Of a stretch of 64,000 bases of DNA, positions 22,810 to 33,905 are shown one piece after another (within the stretch, counting starts at the first letter, position 1; each line of letters opens with the position of its first letter). The position numbers were made by a program, and so were the translations under genes. Below the pieces are notes generated by a model, which saw nothing but the letters and a program-made list of their open reading frames with translations, searched no databases and was not told the origin of the DNA. This DNA is from Euonymus europaeus (Eukaryota; Streptophyta; Magnoliopsida; Celastrales; Celastraceae): NCBI GenBank assembly GCA_963580455.1, contig OY756957.1, forward strand, positions 6,887,001 to 6,951,000, written 5' to 3'.

Positions 22810-24060
22810 TTATCAGAATAAAAAAGGAACTGTTTCAAAGAATGTAACGTCATCACTTATCAAATAACAACGTGAGGAAGGACAATAACACCGATAACCT
22901 TTTTTAGTACAAGAATAGCCAAGGAAAATGCATTTGCGAGCCCGAGGAGAAAGTTCATCCAACACTGCATCCAAAATATGAACAAAGGCAACGCATCCAA
23001 AGATACGAGGTGAGACTAAAAAAGGAGACTGAGAGGGATATAAAAGAGAGAAAGGAGTGTGATTGCCCAAGATGAAATTGGGCATACGATTGATAAGGTG
23101 ACAAGCAATGAGAACGGCATCTCCCCAAAAATTACATGCATATGAAACATTATAGTATGAGCAACATCTAATAAATGTCTTATGTTTGTACTCCGCTATT
23201 CCATTTTGTTGGGAAGTGTGGACACATGTAGTTTGATAAAAAAAATACCCTTTTCAACACAGAATTTAGAAACAAAAGTCTCAATATACTCGAGTGCATT
23301 ATCTGAGGGAAGAACTTTGATACGCTTCTCAAACTAAGTAAACACTTCAATATAAAAACGAAACATAATAAATGGTAATTCAGAACGATGTTTCATTAAA
23401 AATAACCAAGTCATACGAAAATGATCGTCAACAAAGACGACAAAATACACATGACCAGAAGTACTAGAAATACAGGCAGGGCCCCAAATGTCAATATGAA
23501 CTAATGCAAAAGACTCTGGCTCACGAGGAGCATTACAACTAGGAAGCGAACTATGATGATGTTTGTCAAGCGGACAAGCTTCACATTCAAGACTTGAAAC
23601 TGAACGAAACATAGGAAAAACATGCTTCAACTTTTGAAGAGATGGATGGCCAAAGCGACACCATTAAAGAGGGGTGAAAGAAGCATTCAAAACAAAAGAT
23701 GAGTGAGTAGTAGAACTGGGAGAATCCAAATAGTACAAGGCATCACACTCATAGGCCATAGCCCAAACCAATCATCTTGCTCTTAAGGTCCTTAAAGACA
23801 CAAGAATGTGGAGTGAAATTAATGGAATAGTTTAGAGTACTAGGTAATTGACAGAAGATTGAAAGGAAAACTTTTAAGGTGGAGACTATTTGGGAGAGTA
23901 AACTAGGGATGAGGATGAAGAATTCCTTTACCAGAAATAGGTTGAGTGAAACCATCCACAAGGGTGACACTATGATCAATGGAACTTAATTGTGTAAAAA
24001 AAAGGGATTACCAAACATGAGTGCTCTAACCAGAATCAATAATCGAGGGAGATGATTGAG
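22810..24060 (-). pseudogene. copia protease-integrase region, broken
   Basis: The minus strand carries the pre-integrase word LECEACPLDKHHHSSLP, the integrase core start LVHIDIWGPACISSTSGHVY and VVFVDDHFRMTWLFLMK, and the chromodomain-like C-terminal block PFSLLYPSQSPF...FGCVAFVH...FLGYSCTKKGYRCY. Stops and frame changes separate the parts. Confidence 0.8.
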
Positions 24061-24264
24061 CTAAACATGCAACAATACCTGTCTTGGCAAGATTGAGAGT
24101 AGAAGAGGTCAGGTTGGAAGCACGCAATTTCTAAAAAAGCTCACTAAGCTGAGCTGCAATGTGATCTTGAGTACCCAAAACTGGAGCTGCAAACATGTCA
24201 AAGCCAGATGAATGGAACATGTGCCTACGACACAATTCAGATTAACAGGTTTGCCATATTTAAC

Positions 24265-24634
24265 CTAACAATATGGCTCAGTATGATTTGACCTACCACA
24301 ATGACTACATTTTTTGTCACCCCAACCTTGAGAATGACCACCTCTGCGGCCGCCACCCCCACCACCACCACCACCACCACAGCCACGGGAGGCATTGAAA
24401 GTGTTTTGAGTAGACAGCATCACTGAAGCAGTAGGAGGAGACGGACCGGAAGGAATTTGCCCCCAAAAGGAGCGCAACAACCAATAGTAGGCATTGGAAG
24501 CAGTAGGTAATGTTTCACTGGCCAAAATCTTATCCTTAAATCCTTTGAAATCAAAATCGAGGCTCACAAGAAGTGAGGCTAGCATGAATTCCTCCTAATA
24601 GCGCTTTTGTTTAGTAAGGTAAGGAGTAAAAGCC
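24265..24634 (-). pseudogene. copia gag, 3' part with zinc knuckle
   Basis: Continues gag after the hAT insertion: LASLLVSLDFDFKGFKDKIL, a Gly run and a CCHC knuckle (CSHCGRSNHTEPYC). Confidence 0.75.
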
Positions 24635-26466
24635 AAGGTTTTAAAAATCGTTTTTAGGAATCGAGGCGCTTACCTTATATGAGGCGAGGCGTAAGCCTCG
24701 AGGCGTATCGAGGCGTAAGCCTCAAAGTGAATCAACAAAATAATTAAAGACTTCTAAGTGTATGACTCTAAATAATATGAATACCATCATTCATCAATTC
24801 AAAAGATATTAAAGCATCAAAAGTCTAAAAGTTTAATGCAAACCAAAACAAAAAAAAGAAAGATCAAAGCAAACACGAAATAAATATTCATAGTTTATCT
24901 CCAAGTCTTTAATTCCTCCTCATTGTCATTGTGGCTTTTTTCTTCTCAACATCCTCCTCATCATCATCAACATTAGCAATGTATCTATCCATCGGACCCC
25001 GAATTCCTCGAGTTGACACTCGAACTCCGCTTCCACTACCACTACCACCACTAGGAGTAGGATTAGAACTAACACCTTCATGATGGTAAGAACTAGATGA
25101 AACCATTTCCTCAAACCTCTCTTGTGCCATATGCCTTAACAAGGTCCCTTTGTCTAGAAAATCTTTCATCTCCTTCTTCACATCCTCCGGAACATTAGGA
25201 CATGGCGATATATTCTTATGTGTGCATGCAAGATGGTCTTTTGCCCTCTTAACACCACCGGTAATCTTCTTGTTGCAAAAATCGCACAATAGATACAAAT
25301 AGTCTTTCTTCTCACCCGTTGTATGTTCCACCTCCTTCGTATACTTCCATGCGGGATCTTGTCTATTTTTACCACCACCTCTTGTAGCCATATTGTAGAC
25401 ACACACACAATAATCTAGAGAAATGGACTTTAATTGAATTCCAATTCAGCACCTAGAAAAATCTGTATAAAAAATAAAAATAAAGACAGTCAAAAAGTAA
25501 TTCAAAAATCAAAACTATGTATTAATGTATATAGACAGATAACAGATTACACATAGTCATACATATAGACAATTAGACATTATTATTTATTATTTGATAA
25601 TTTTGATAGTTGGCTTGCTGAGTTGCTAAATTGCTGGTGACTATGCTATATATATGTCTAATAGATTATAGATAGACTAAGTAATCAGGCTTATCAAAAA
25701 AAAAAAAAAGACCAAGTAATCAGTAATTCAGTTTTCAGTATCTATCAATCATCAGTTTTGAAAAATTTAATAAAAAAAAAATTAAACCAGTGGCAGTAAT
25801 CACTACAAAATAAAACGGGAATCAGTAATCTGTTAATCACTACATCAATAATCAGTATTTACAGAGAGACTAAGTACTCAGTTTTACAAAATTTAAACCA
25901 AAAAAAATTAAAAATAAGTAAACAACACAACTAAACAAGCAGTGTCTTCTTCCCATTGTGTTGTGCCGTGGAGCATATCAATATACCTGGAGCGGCTGAC
26001 AACTGAGAAGAAGAGAGGCGGACTGACTCAACTGAGAAGCAGAAGACAAGTGAGCAGAAGAGAGAGATAGAGGAACTGAGAAGCAGAAGAGTGAGAAAGA
26101 GAGAGAGAGACGAAATACCTGGAGCGGCTGGAGAGCAGCTGCGACGTCCCTGAATCTTCTGGAGAGCAGCTGCGATGTCGGCTGAACTGATTAGGGCAGG
26201 GCGAGAAGAAACTGACTTGCGATAGAGCTGGAGCCTGGAGCTGCTTTCTGGGTTTTGAATTTCAGAGCAAAAAAGCCCACAAAAAAGCCCATCTCTCATG
26301 TATAACGCCTCGTCCGCCTCAGAACCTCCGTGTCTGAGGCGGACGCCTCAGTCATGAGGCATAAGCCTCTCATTCAACTCTCCCAGGCGTACGCCTGGGA
26401 TCGGCGGGGCTCCGCCTCAATTCGAGGCGCGCGCCTCGAACGATTTTTAAATCCATGGTAAAAGCC
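24627..26466. mobile_element. hAT-type element nested in copia gag
   Basis: The element spans 24635-26458 (1,824 bp) and is flanked by the 8-bp direct repeat TAAAAGCC (24627-24634 and 26459-26466), the size typical of hAT. The ends are inverted around TTTAAAAATCGTT. The first and last ~150 bp are packed with GAGGCG and AGGCGTAAGCCT-like palindromes in both orientations, which fits subterminal transposase-binding repeats. It carries a gene for only the BED-finger part of a transposase (25391-24909), so it is non-autonomous. Its removal rejoins the copia gag sequence. Confidence 0.85.
24909..25391 (-). CDS. BED zinc-finger protein, truncated hAT transposase
   Basis: An open frame of 160 residues, MATRGGGKNRQDPAW to MTMRRN. 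Residues ~36-64 form the BED finger (C.FC, then KDHLACTHK: C-x2-C-x13-H-x4-H), a DNA-binding domain found at the N-terminus of hAT transposases. A Ser/Gly-rich linker (GGSGSGSG) follows, then RGPMDRYIANVDDDEEDVEKKK. The catalytic DDE and C-terminal dimerisation domains are absent. The product might bind the element's subterminal repeats without cutting. The true ATG at 25391 gives the family-typical MATR start. Confidence 0.75.
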   Translation of the reverse strand: MATRGGGKNRQDPAWKYTKEVEHTTGEKKDYLYLLCDFCNKKITGGVKRAKDHLACTHKNISPCPNVPEDVKKEMKDFLDKGTLLRHMAQERFEEMVSSSSYHHEGVSSNPTPSGGSGSGSGVRVSTRGIRGPMDRYIANVDDDEEDVEKKKATMTMRRN

Positions 26467-26912
26467 TGATGTTGCAAGAGTTGATCCCATAGGCTCTTGA
26501 GTTTATTATAATGATCAAGAAGAGGGGCACCATTTTGCTTTGTGGAAAAGATTTTGTCATACAACTCAAAGACCCAAGATACATTAGACTATTGAGAATG
26601 AGCACTAGCCAAAGTATCTCAAATCTATTTGGAAGTTTCGGCAAATTCGACAATAGAAATAATATTTGGTTCCACACTATGCCATAACCAACCCATGATA
26701 AGAGAATATTCACTTTCCCAATCAGCGATAGCAGGATCCTCCTCCTTGAGAGGATCATGAGTGAGGTACTTCAATTTTTTCTTTCCACAAAGACGGACTT
26801 TAACAGCATAAGCCGAGGACATATAATTATAACCATTGAGTTTCTTGGAAGTGATAGAGCGAGGAAGATCCTTAGCCTTACTGTCTGAATCGGTAGAGAC
26901 GGAACTAGACAT
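26459..26912 (-). pseudogene. copia gag, 5' part
   Basis: Begins MSSSVSTDSDSKAKDLPRSI, then KKLNGYNYMSSAYAVKVRL and KKLKYLTHDPLKEEDPAIAD, the copia gag (UBN2/DUF4219-like) pattern. Frame changes follow before the hAT insertion point. Confidence 0.8.
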
Positions 26913-27248
26913 GATGAACAATCAAATAAAAAAAAGCACACACAAGCATATCAAGTAACAACCGTGCAATACCCAGAAACTACCAAGAAGACATCGAATA
27001 CCAGCAACAGAGATAGCAGTACCCAAAACTGGAATTGCAAGACAAAAAAGAGAAGCGACAGCCACCAAAGATAGCCAGAGGTCAAATAAACGTTGATACT
27101 TGAGGTGCCCATGCGTGTCGCAGGTAAATCATTGTCGTAGAGAGTCAGGCAGATCTCGATGGTGACTCAACTGCCTTGCATGGTGATCAATAGGTGGCGG
27201 AAGGTGAAGAATTGACGTTGGAGACGCTGGCGGTTTGCTCTGGTTGTA

Positions 27249-27261
27249 GGCTTCGATACCA
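27249..27261 (-). other. copia primer-binding site
   Basis: The minus strand reads TGGTATCGAAGCC directly after the 5' LTR, close to the complement of the initiator tRNA-Met 3' end used by most plant copia elements (TGGTATCAGAGC). Confidence 0.7.
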
Positions 27262-27423
27262 ACTAAGTAAATATGAAGAGTTAAGAAAGAAGTGAAAGAA
27301 GAAGAATACATGGGGAAGAATAATGTCGTATTTTCCTGAAAGTTTGATACTCGAACAACAAGACAAAACCCTAGATTAAAGACAAAAAGGACCGAGACTA
27401 AACTACCCTTACAATATTCAACA
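27262..27423 (-). repeat. copia 5' LTR
   Basis: About 162 bp, similar to 21593-21755. It begins TGTTGAATATTGTAAG on the minus strand. The two LTRs show clear base differences, so the insertion is not recent. Confidence 0.85.
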
Positions 27424-29669
27424 AAGAGATTCCTTGAACGCTCAATGAGAGGCTAAGAAGGTGAGTTTATTCGACCTTACTACATGAGAGAATCAGTATG
27501 ATCTTGTTCAATTCATAAATAAAAGAAGAGTTTTTATGCAAAGTTGCAATAGGAGAGATTCCTTACAAGTTCTATTTTATTTATTTATTTTTGGAATTAA
27601 GGCTGAATTGGAGTTAGGGTTCCTAGTTTTGCTCAACCATAGTTAAAATCCACATCACTAGTTTAAAACTATATCAAGGCTAGATAGCACAAAGAACACA
27701 AATCCTAATCCACTAAAGATATCCCGTTGTCATTTAGTTTTCAGAACCGGAGCCCTTGGGAAGGCTTTGATACTCAAAGACAATATAGATTGACAAAATG
27801 ATTACAATGGTGTGCTCTAGATTCCTTAACTTGCAAGATTAGAAACATAAAACTTTGAAAGCATTTTAGAAAACTTCAGTCATTAAATTCGACCTTCCCC
27901 CACCACAAAAAAAAGCAAGGCGAAGGGTGGAAATGTCAAATAAGGGAATTCACATAGATTGGATGACGATAAGTAATTTCAATCGACATGTTTATCATAT
28001 ACAAGTTGTGCTACATATGATCTTGATAAAGGTCATGACCAAGCATATCTAACTTAAATTATTAAAAAAAAAAAGTGAATAGCATAACTAGGTCAATAAG
28101 TTACCTAGCATCTGTGTAATATGGCTTTAATTGAAAGAAATCCCTCTCAAATGCATCCTGATCCTCAGTTTTCACGCTCAAAATAACTGCATGCTCATAT
28201 ATGTCCCCTGAATGTGCTCATAAAAACAATCAGAATATGAATGGCAATATCTCAGAAGAAAATAACAAGACGCAGCCGACAAATTATCAATAATTTACAA
28301 ACCAAAAACATCCGAGCTATGCAATAAGTGCTTGCCATGGTTTTAGCTCCACAGGGTCAGTAGCAAAGTGACATTTTGTCAATTTTCACTGTGTACTTGG
28401 CTACTTGCCCTCAATATATAAATATTGCGAATTATACTCACTTACACTAGAGAGTGCAAATGCTCTCACATATACACTAGTTTTGTTGTAAGAACTAAGA
28501 ATACTGACGTGTTATATTTGTTGAAGAATACTGACATTGTTATCACACTTACAATCGAATTTTAGCCAATACAGATAGTGGTATAGAAAAAAGAAGAATA
28601 CATAAATATTAGTCAGGTTTACTTATATATGTAGAATGAGTAAGTACTTAAAATTATAATTAATGATAATGACCACATTTGCATAACCCATGTAGCTATG
28701 TCTCATTGTCTTGTTAATGTTAAATTGAGCCTCTAAGTTTTTTTGGTTCATTGGTTTTTTCTCCGCTTTCATTTCAGTCTAGCCTTTGGCATTTGAAGCT
28801 CAGTAGAGAGGTTCATTCAGTATATGATAAATTCATGTCATTTCTTCTTACTCCATTAATTCTCTAATTGATGTCAAGTAACTACAGTACTGCATGTTCT
28901 GATTCAAGTATTCAACAAGTATGCAACAATAATAAAATAATGAACTTGAGTAAAGACCCATACTCGCTAATGTCAATTCATGGATTGCATTTGGAGTGTC
29001 TTCAAATAAAGGTGGTAGGCTTCTAAATCCTGTAAGCAAGACCTGCAATATAGCCCATGCAATACATTAACTGAAAGCCAAATATACCTTGTCAACTATC
29101 CTTCATAAACCCTATGAGAATAGGTTCTTCAACAACTTCAAGAAGCCAAATATTCAGCACAATTTAGCACTGTGAATAGTACGCAATCAGAGCATTTAGC
29201 CAGTAACAGAAAGCTATCTAAATCTAACTAATACCATTTAAACTATCACAATAACCATCAAGCCTCAACATGACCAGATAAGATTTGAATGCCTGATCCT
29301 GATCTAAAAGAATAACTAAAATCTTCTTCAAAATCAGAATTCAGCATAACCTACAAATCCAAGTAGCACAAACCCTCGAATTCAAAATCCAGTCGTGGAA
29401 AACAAACAACCTACCAATACAAATTCCATATGTTCGAAAAAGAAATATTATCTTGACCAAAAACATACAAAAAAAAACACCTAAAGTGCGACCAAAAGAA
29501 CCTACAAACATTGCAAATCAACGATTCTGAGGTTAAGAAATTTAGACTTTTTGACATGGTGAACCTTAAGTTGAGAGAGTAGATTTGCGCAGGTACTGAA
29601 ATCGTTCCTCACAAGAGCAGCTTTGAAACGCTCGAACAGCTGCGACACCTCTGTTAGCTTTGGAACCAT

Positions 29670-30006
29670 CTCTCTCTCTACCTCTCTGTGATTTTGCTTC
29701 TACTAATCGTGCTTCCAAAGAAAGAAAATATGCCCGTTTTGATTTAAGAAGTAGGCCGGGTCATATTATATTATTATCAAACACTAATGGGCCTATCTGT
29801 AAAAAGCCAGAACAATTTGGAGCTAATGGGCCAATGTTATCATGTTAATTGACTCTGAAGCCCGGGATAATGGTGGCCCATTCTTCTACCACAATGGGAA
29901 TACTGCTAACCTGCGCGGTTATGCGTACAAGCGCTTCTTATCTTTCATCATTCATCAGTTTCGCTTTAACCTCCTAGCAACGGAGAGAGCCCGAGATCAA
30001 ACGACA
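29670..30006. promoter_or_regulatory. shared head-to-head promoter region of RPN12 and plastid bS6
   Basis: 337 bp separate the two start codons, which point away from each other. It includes a CT-rich leader next to the RPN12 start and GGCCCA/TGGGCC words (around 29789, 29828 and 29875), resembling the GGGCC/site II elements of plant ribosomal-protein and proteasome promoters. No TATA box is obvious. Confidence 0.55.
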
Positions 30007-31995
30007 ATGGCATCCTCTTCGTTCGCATCAACACTGACCCATACTTCAAATTCCCCATTTTTTCCCAAGAGTCATTCGAAAATCCCATCTCCGACGCTTC
30101 TATCCTTCACTCATAGCTTCAAATGGTTCCCTTCGAATCCCAAATCTATCTTCCTCCGAAGAAAACAGAGCAGCAAGAATGGTCTATCCACGATCAATGT
30201 CCAGAATTTTGAATTCTGGGACTCATTATTCGAAGCTAGATTTAGTTCGGGCGACGACCCAACATCTCCTCCCGGGTCAGGCATCACGGCCGTGGAAGAC
30301 AAGGAGGACCCGTGTCCACTGGGTCTTCGACAATATGAGACCATGGCTGTTCTGAGACCTGACACGATCGAGGAGGATCGCCTCGCCCTCACCCAGAAGT
30401 ACGAGGAGGTAATAATATCTCTAAAGTTCCAGTCTCTACTTGCTTTTTTCTTTAACAAGGTTATAGTTTTTTATTTCATTGGCATTTACTTTTTCAAACC
30501 TCAAACAGAATTGGCTGTTTAGTGTTTGTTGATCGTGATGTAGCTTAGGGTTCTTGGGGAGCTGTTTCAGTTTTTTGGGTTTCGCTGGCATTTTTGAATG
30601 AATCATTTTTGTCTTTCATTCATGGCCTTTGAAATGATGGGTTTGAGAGTACAATTTTACTTTTTACTGAAACAGGAGGGGAATATCGTTGGAGATGTAC
30701 TAACAATTTGTAGGAGAAATTTCATGGCTTGAAACAAAGATAAGTTAGGAGATAATGGTTTGGCTGCTAAGGAATCTGGCTGCCGTAAAGCCCAAGCTTG
30801 ATCAAGCTCCATTCTTATGGAGCTCGATTCAATAAGACCTTGTGAGAATAGAATGTTATGCACACATAGTTGGCGAACACAAACTGAATGGGAATATGGG
30901 ATACAAGTTTAATAGAGGCTGGGGTTTAGGGTTTGGTGTGAACAAGCTTGGAGCTTATACCGGCTTTACTTGAATTTGGCCAAAAGTCAAGCTTGGTGAA
31001 CTACGACCCTGAAATACTTTTCTACGGTCGTGAAATATTTGGTGTTGTGCCTTTTTGTTGGTAATTTGCTTCCTTACCAAATGGAGGATAGAAAATTTGG
31101 GAGTGCTCTATGATTCTATAATTATGATTGCCACATATTGAGTTGTTGTGGATTGGCAATTTGGCATTAGCATGAAATGAATATTAGAAGAGCTAGAGAA
31201 CTGGGAATTTAGCCCAATTGCCATTCATTTTGTTTTTGTGATCACATTGATCCAGTGGAGGGAACTCTGTGCGGCTCCTGCATGACTCATTGAATTGCTT
31301 TCTGTCCATGGATGATGCTATATACCCTTGTGTGGGTGCTCCATTGCTGTTTTGTTTATGGACCCTAATAATTATAAATTCCAAATAGGTAAGAAACTTC
31401 TGCTGTGGTTTTCCACTGGACAGAAAAAAAGAACACAGACTTCTGTTATGTTCCATCTGCTATCCATGCAGTTCATGATTTTTCTCTTTGCCGATTCACA
31501 ATCTTGGTTTTGGACAAGGACCTAGAAATCCATGGTATGAATCTTTTGTTGGTCTATTATCGTGAAAATGCCATGAGAATATGTTCCCACCTTAACTTCC
31601 TCTAGTTGAATGAAATGTACTTTTATTAATAAAACTAGAATGCTGATATTTTCAACTAGTCAAGGAAATTGTGTATGCGTGGTATGACTAACATTAAAAG
31701 TACTTTGCTACTGTCGTTGCTAGTTTGTTATGGAGTCTAACTTTGATCATCTTGCAGTTTCTTGTTACCGGTGGTGGAATGTATGTGGAAGTATTCAACA
31801 GAGGGGTCATTCCGCTAGCCTATGCCATCAAGAAGAGAAACAAAGTTGGAGTCTAACACTTACTTCGACGGCATCTCCATCCTCTTTAACTACTTCACAA
31901 AACCTGAGTCCATTTCAGCTCTAGAGGAAACCCTGAAAGCTGATGATGATATTATTCGATCATCCATTTTCAAAATCAAACACAGGAAATACTGA
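30007..31995 (+). pseudogene. plastid 30S ribosomal protein bS6 (S6 alpha)-like gene with a 2-bp deletion
   Basis: Exon 1 (30007-30408) encodes a Ser/Thr/Pro-rich, acid-poor plastid transit peptide (MASSSFASTLTHTSNSPFFP) followed by PCPLGLRQYETMAVLRPDTI and TQKYEE. Exon 2 (31758-31995) continues FLVTGGGMYVEVFNRGVIPL, AYAIKKRNKVG. The expected frame then needs GGAGAGTCTAAC but the DNA reads GGAGTCTAAC, so two bases are lost and a TAA follows. The other frame continues the family sequence (NTYFDGISILFNYFTKPESI, DDDIIRSSIFKIKHRKY, stop TGA at 31993). bS6 binds 16S rRNA in the plastid small subunit. The truncated product would lose the last ~45 residues including two strands of the fold. It is either a pseudogene or carries a sequencing error. 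Reading upstream of 30007 is open but lacks transit-peptide character. Confidence 0.8.
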
Positions 31996-32660
31996 TGTAG
32001 CTTGACTCTTCTTTTTTTGTAGCCCTGAGGGAAAATTTAGGTCGAGGAGTTTCGTTGGCCTCGTAGTTACATTTTATATGATTCTTTTTAGGTTCTGCGG
32101 CCAATGTGTAATTCTATAATGTAACAGGATTGTATTCTTTTAATTTATTTTCTTAATAGAAAATCCCGAACCCTATTATAGAGGTTGTTTGGCTTTCTGC
32201 AGTCTTTGATTCAAGCTATGTAACATAGCATCAAAAGAAGATAGATTATATTTCTTAGATTATATTTCTTTGATGATTCAGGAAGTGATTCAAAAGAAAG
32301 ACAAGTAGGAGGAGGAAATGTGGATATCTTTCAGGGTTGGGAAATTGTGTTTGTGCTGACGATTCCAGGAAAGACACTCTCAATTCTGACTCATGAATGA
32401 TATGAGAACTGTCTTACTTAGACAACCTGGTTTCATAGGCTGAGGTAGTTAATGGAGTCCATGAACCCAGAGTGCATACTGAAGCATGGCCTTTTATTCC
32501 TCATCATTTTGCTTTTTCACATAAAGTATATTTTTTCTAGAACTTATTAAGATCGAATCATGTTGAAATTGTTTATTATTTAGTTTGCATATCTAAAAGT
32601 TGCTTACATGAAAATGCATACTTGAAAGAAAGTTTTATTTTATCGGGTATGACATCATAT

Positions 32661-32852
32661 AAATTTGGCCACCTTTGATTTGAATCTAAATTTTAATCAT
32701 ATTTCTTATCCGATGATAGTGTAAGTTGAGTCAAAATCTAACACGTAGTCAAAAATAAATTTGGCCACCTTTGATTTGAATCTAAATTTTAATCATATTT
32801 CTTATCCGATGATAGTGTAAGTTGAGTCAAAATCTAACACGTAGTCAAAAAG
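32661..32852. repeat. perfect or near-perfect 96-bp tandem duplication
   Basis: The unit begins AAATTTGGCCACCTTTGATT and ends TAACACGTAGTCAAAAA. The second copy starts exactly 96 bp after the first. The lack of differences implies a recent event. Confidence 0.9.
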
Positions 32853-33486
32853 AGATCTTCTTTATATAAGAAGTTTTTTTGCAATTCTCAGAACTTACCA
32901 CAATTTCACTATCATAGGACACTCAAAATTAAATTTATAAAAAAATCTTCTGATCTTTGTGTCTGTTTGACGGAGCACTTAGAGAGCACTAACCTGGAAT
33001 ACTCCCATTAAAATCATAGTTAATTTAGAAAAGTTGTCCTTTGTAATCTCTGCCAATTATATTAGTCACAACAGAATAAAACATGTTTCAGATATGATTC
33101 AGTCAAGTCATAATGTCATGGAATTCTATCAAATGAAATTATGAAAGTGAGAGCACTTTCATAAACCCTAAACCCAAAACGAAAGTTTTTATTATTATTT
33201 AATTCATGTAATATCTAGAGAATCTGATTTACTAGAGCATGCTCTCTAATCTGGTAATCTTATCTCCTACCCACTTTGTGTGAGAGGGAGCTATCCTCAT
33301 GATCCACCACAATAGTGAGATCTTATCACTCCAAGAGAGAGACATGCCCACGTCAAACTGCAATCCTAGAAGGGAAAAAAATACTATTGAAATAGTTGTA
33401 TCTTGCAACTCTATTATTAAGCCATATGCTCACTCGAAATTAATATAGAAAGTATCTCTACAATTCTGTCCTTACAATTCTATCAT

Positions 33487-33905
33487 TAAGAATGCGTTTG
33501 TTTCACATTTCGCACAGTTTAAAGTTGTGGAATCCGTATAAAATGTTGTGCCAACCAAACGTCACATTTTGTTTACAGCTTAAATTGTGTGTCCTACAGC
33601 TTTAAGCTGTGCAAAATAAAATGTTGTCATCTCATAGCTTTTCAGAGCTTAAAGTATGGGACCCACAATATTTTATAAACACATTGCGTAATTGCTCCTC
33701 CATGTCTTAAAAGTTTTCGGTTACTTTTTTTGTAATTTTATCTACAAAATTAATCAGAGAAATGAACTAAACACTCTACAATATTTTATACGTCTTAAAA
33801 CTGTAGACTCCACAACTTTTTATACAACATTTTTCATAGCTTTAAGCACAATATTTTTAAGAGCTTAAAACTATGACATGTAATTGTGAAACAAACGGAC
33901 CGTAA
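33487..33905. mobile_element. Tourist-like MITE, 413 bp
   Basis: The element 33490-33902 is flanked by TAA on both sides. It begins GAATGCGTTTGTTTCAC and ends GTGAAACAAACGGACCG, its imperfect inverse. Inner repeats of the word AGCTTAAA/TTTAAGCT on both strands extend the inverted structure. The 3-bp TAA duplication and GTTTGTTTCAC ends fit PIF/Harbinger-mobilised MITEs. Confidence 0.75.

Larger units (their letters stand above)
21593..27423 (-). mobile_element. decayed Ty1/copia retrotransposon, minus strand, in RPN12 intron 3
   Basis: Order on the minus strand is: 5' LTR (27423-27262), primer-binding site, gag, protease/integrase, a much-reduced reverse transcriptase/RNase H, polypurine tract and 3' LTR (21755-21593). 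Flanking 5-mers AAGAC/AAGAG differ by one base and are the likely target duplication. Most of reverse transcriptase is deleted: RT motif 1 (VGCRWLYTVKYLLDG, then DYIEIFSLVACLNSVRIL) runs straight into the RNase H end (KKQQVVARSSAETEYR). Numerous stops and frameshifts occur. A 1.8-kb hAT element interrupts gag. The element is not capable of autonomous movement. Confidence 0.88.
19174..29669 (-). pseudogene. RPN12A: 26S proteasome lid subunit RPN12a-like gene, frame broken twice
   Basis: Six minus-strand exons reconstruct the RPN12 (PSMD8) order: 29669-29565 (KLTEVSQLFERFKAALVRND), 29042-28964 (SLPPLFEDTPNAIHELTLA), 28207-28105 (DIYEHAVILSVKTEDQDAFE), 21113-20837 (LGLNLLRLLVQNRIAEFHTE to FVYFMDLLAKT), 19619-19516 (SDARQMLLFSSDKELLDFME) and 19314-19174 (DHPEWEIKDRCVFFQKAKES to ARELERIV, stop). 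All GT/AG borders and phases fit if two lesions are discounted. Exon 4 has a 13-bp tandem duplication at 20917-20942, which shifts the frame after FMEGAY and gives an immediate stop. Exon 5 lacks 5 nt within the expected KAYDYL segment, again with a stop. The start of exon 4 is also diverged (GCLPLSPQE). Intron 3 (28104-21114) is about 7 kb because it contains a copia element. In working plants RPN12 belongs to the regulatory particle lid. Assembly error is the main alternative, but these indels are not homopolymer errors. Confidence 0.85.

Noticed and set aside
29842..30006. N-terminal extension of the bS6 gene upstream of 30007
   Set aside because: Open by chance; the sequence lacks transit-peptide features, while the ATG at 30007 gives a typical MASSS start.
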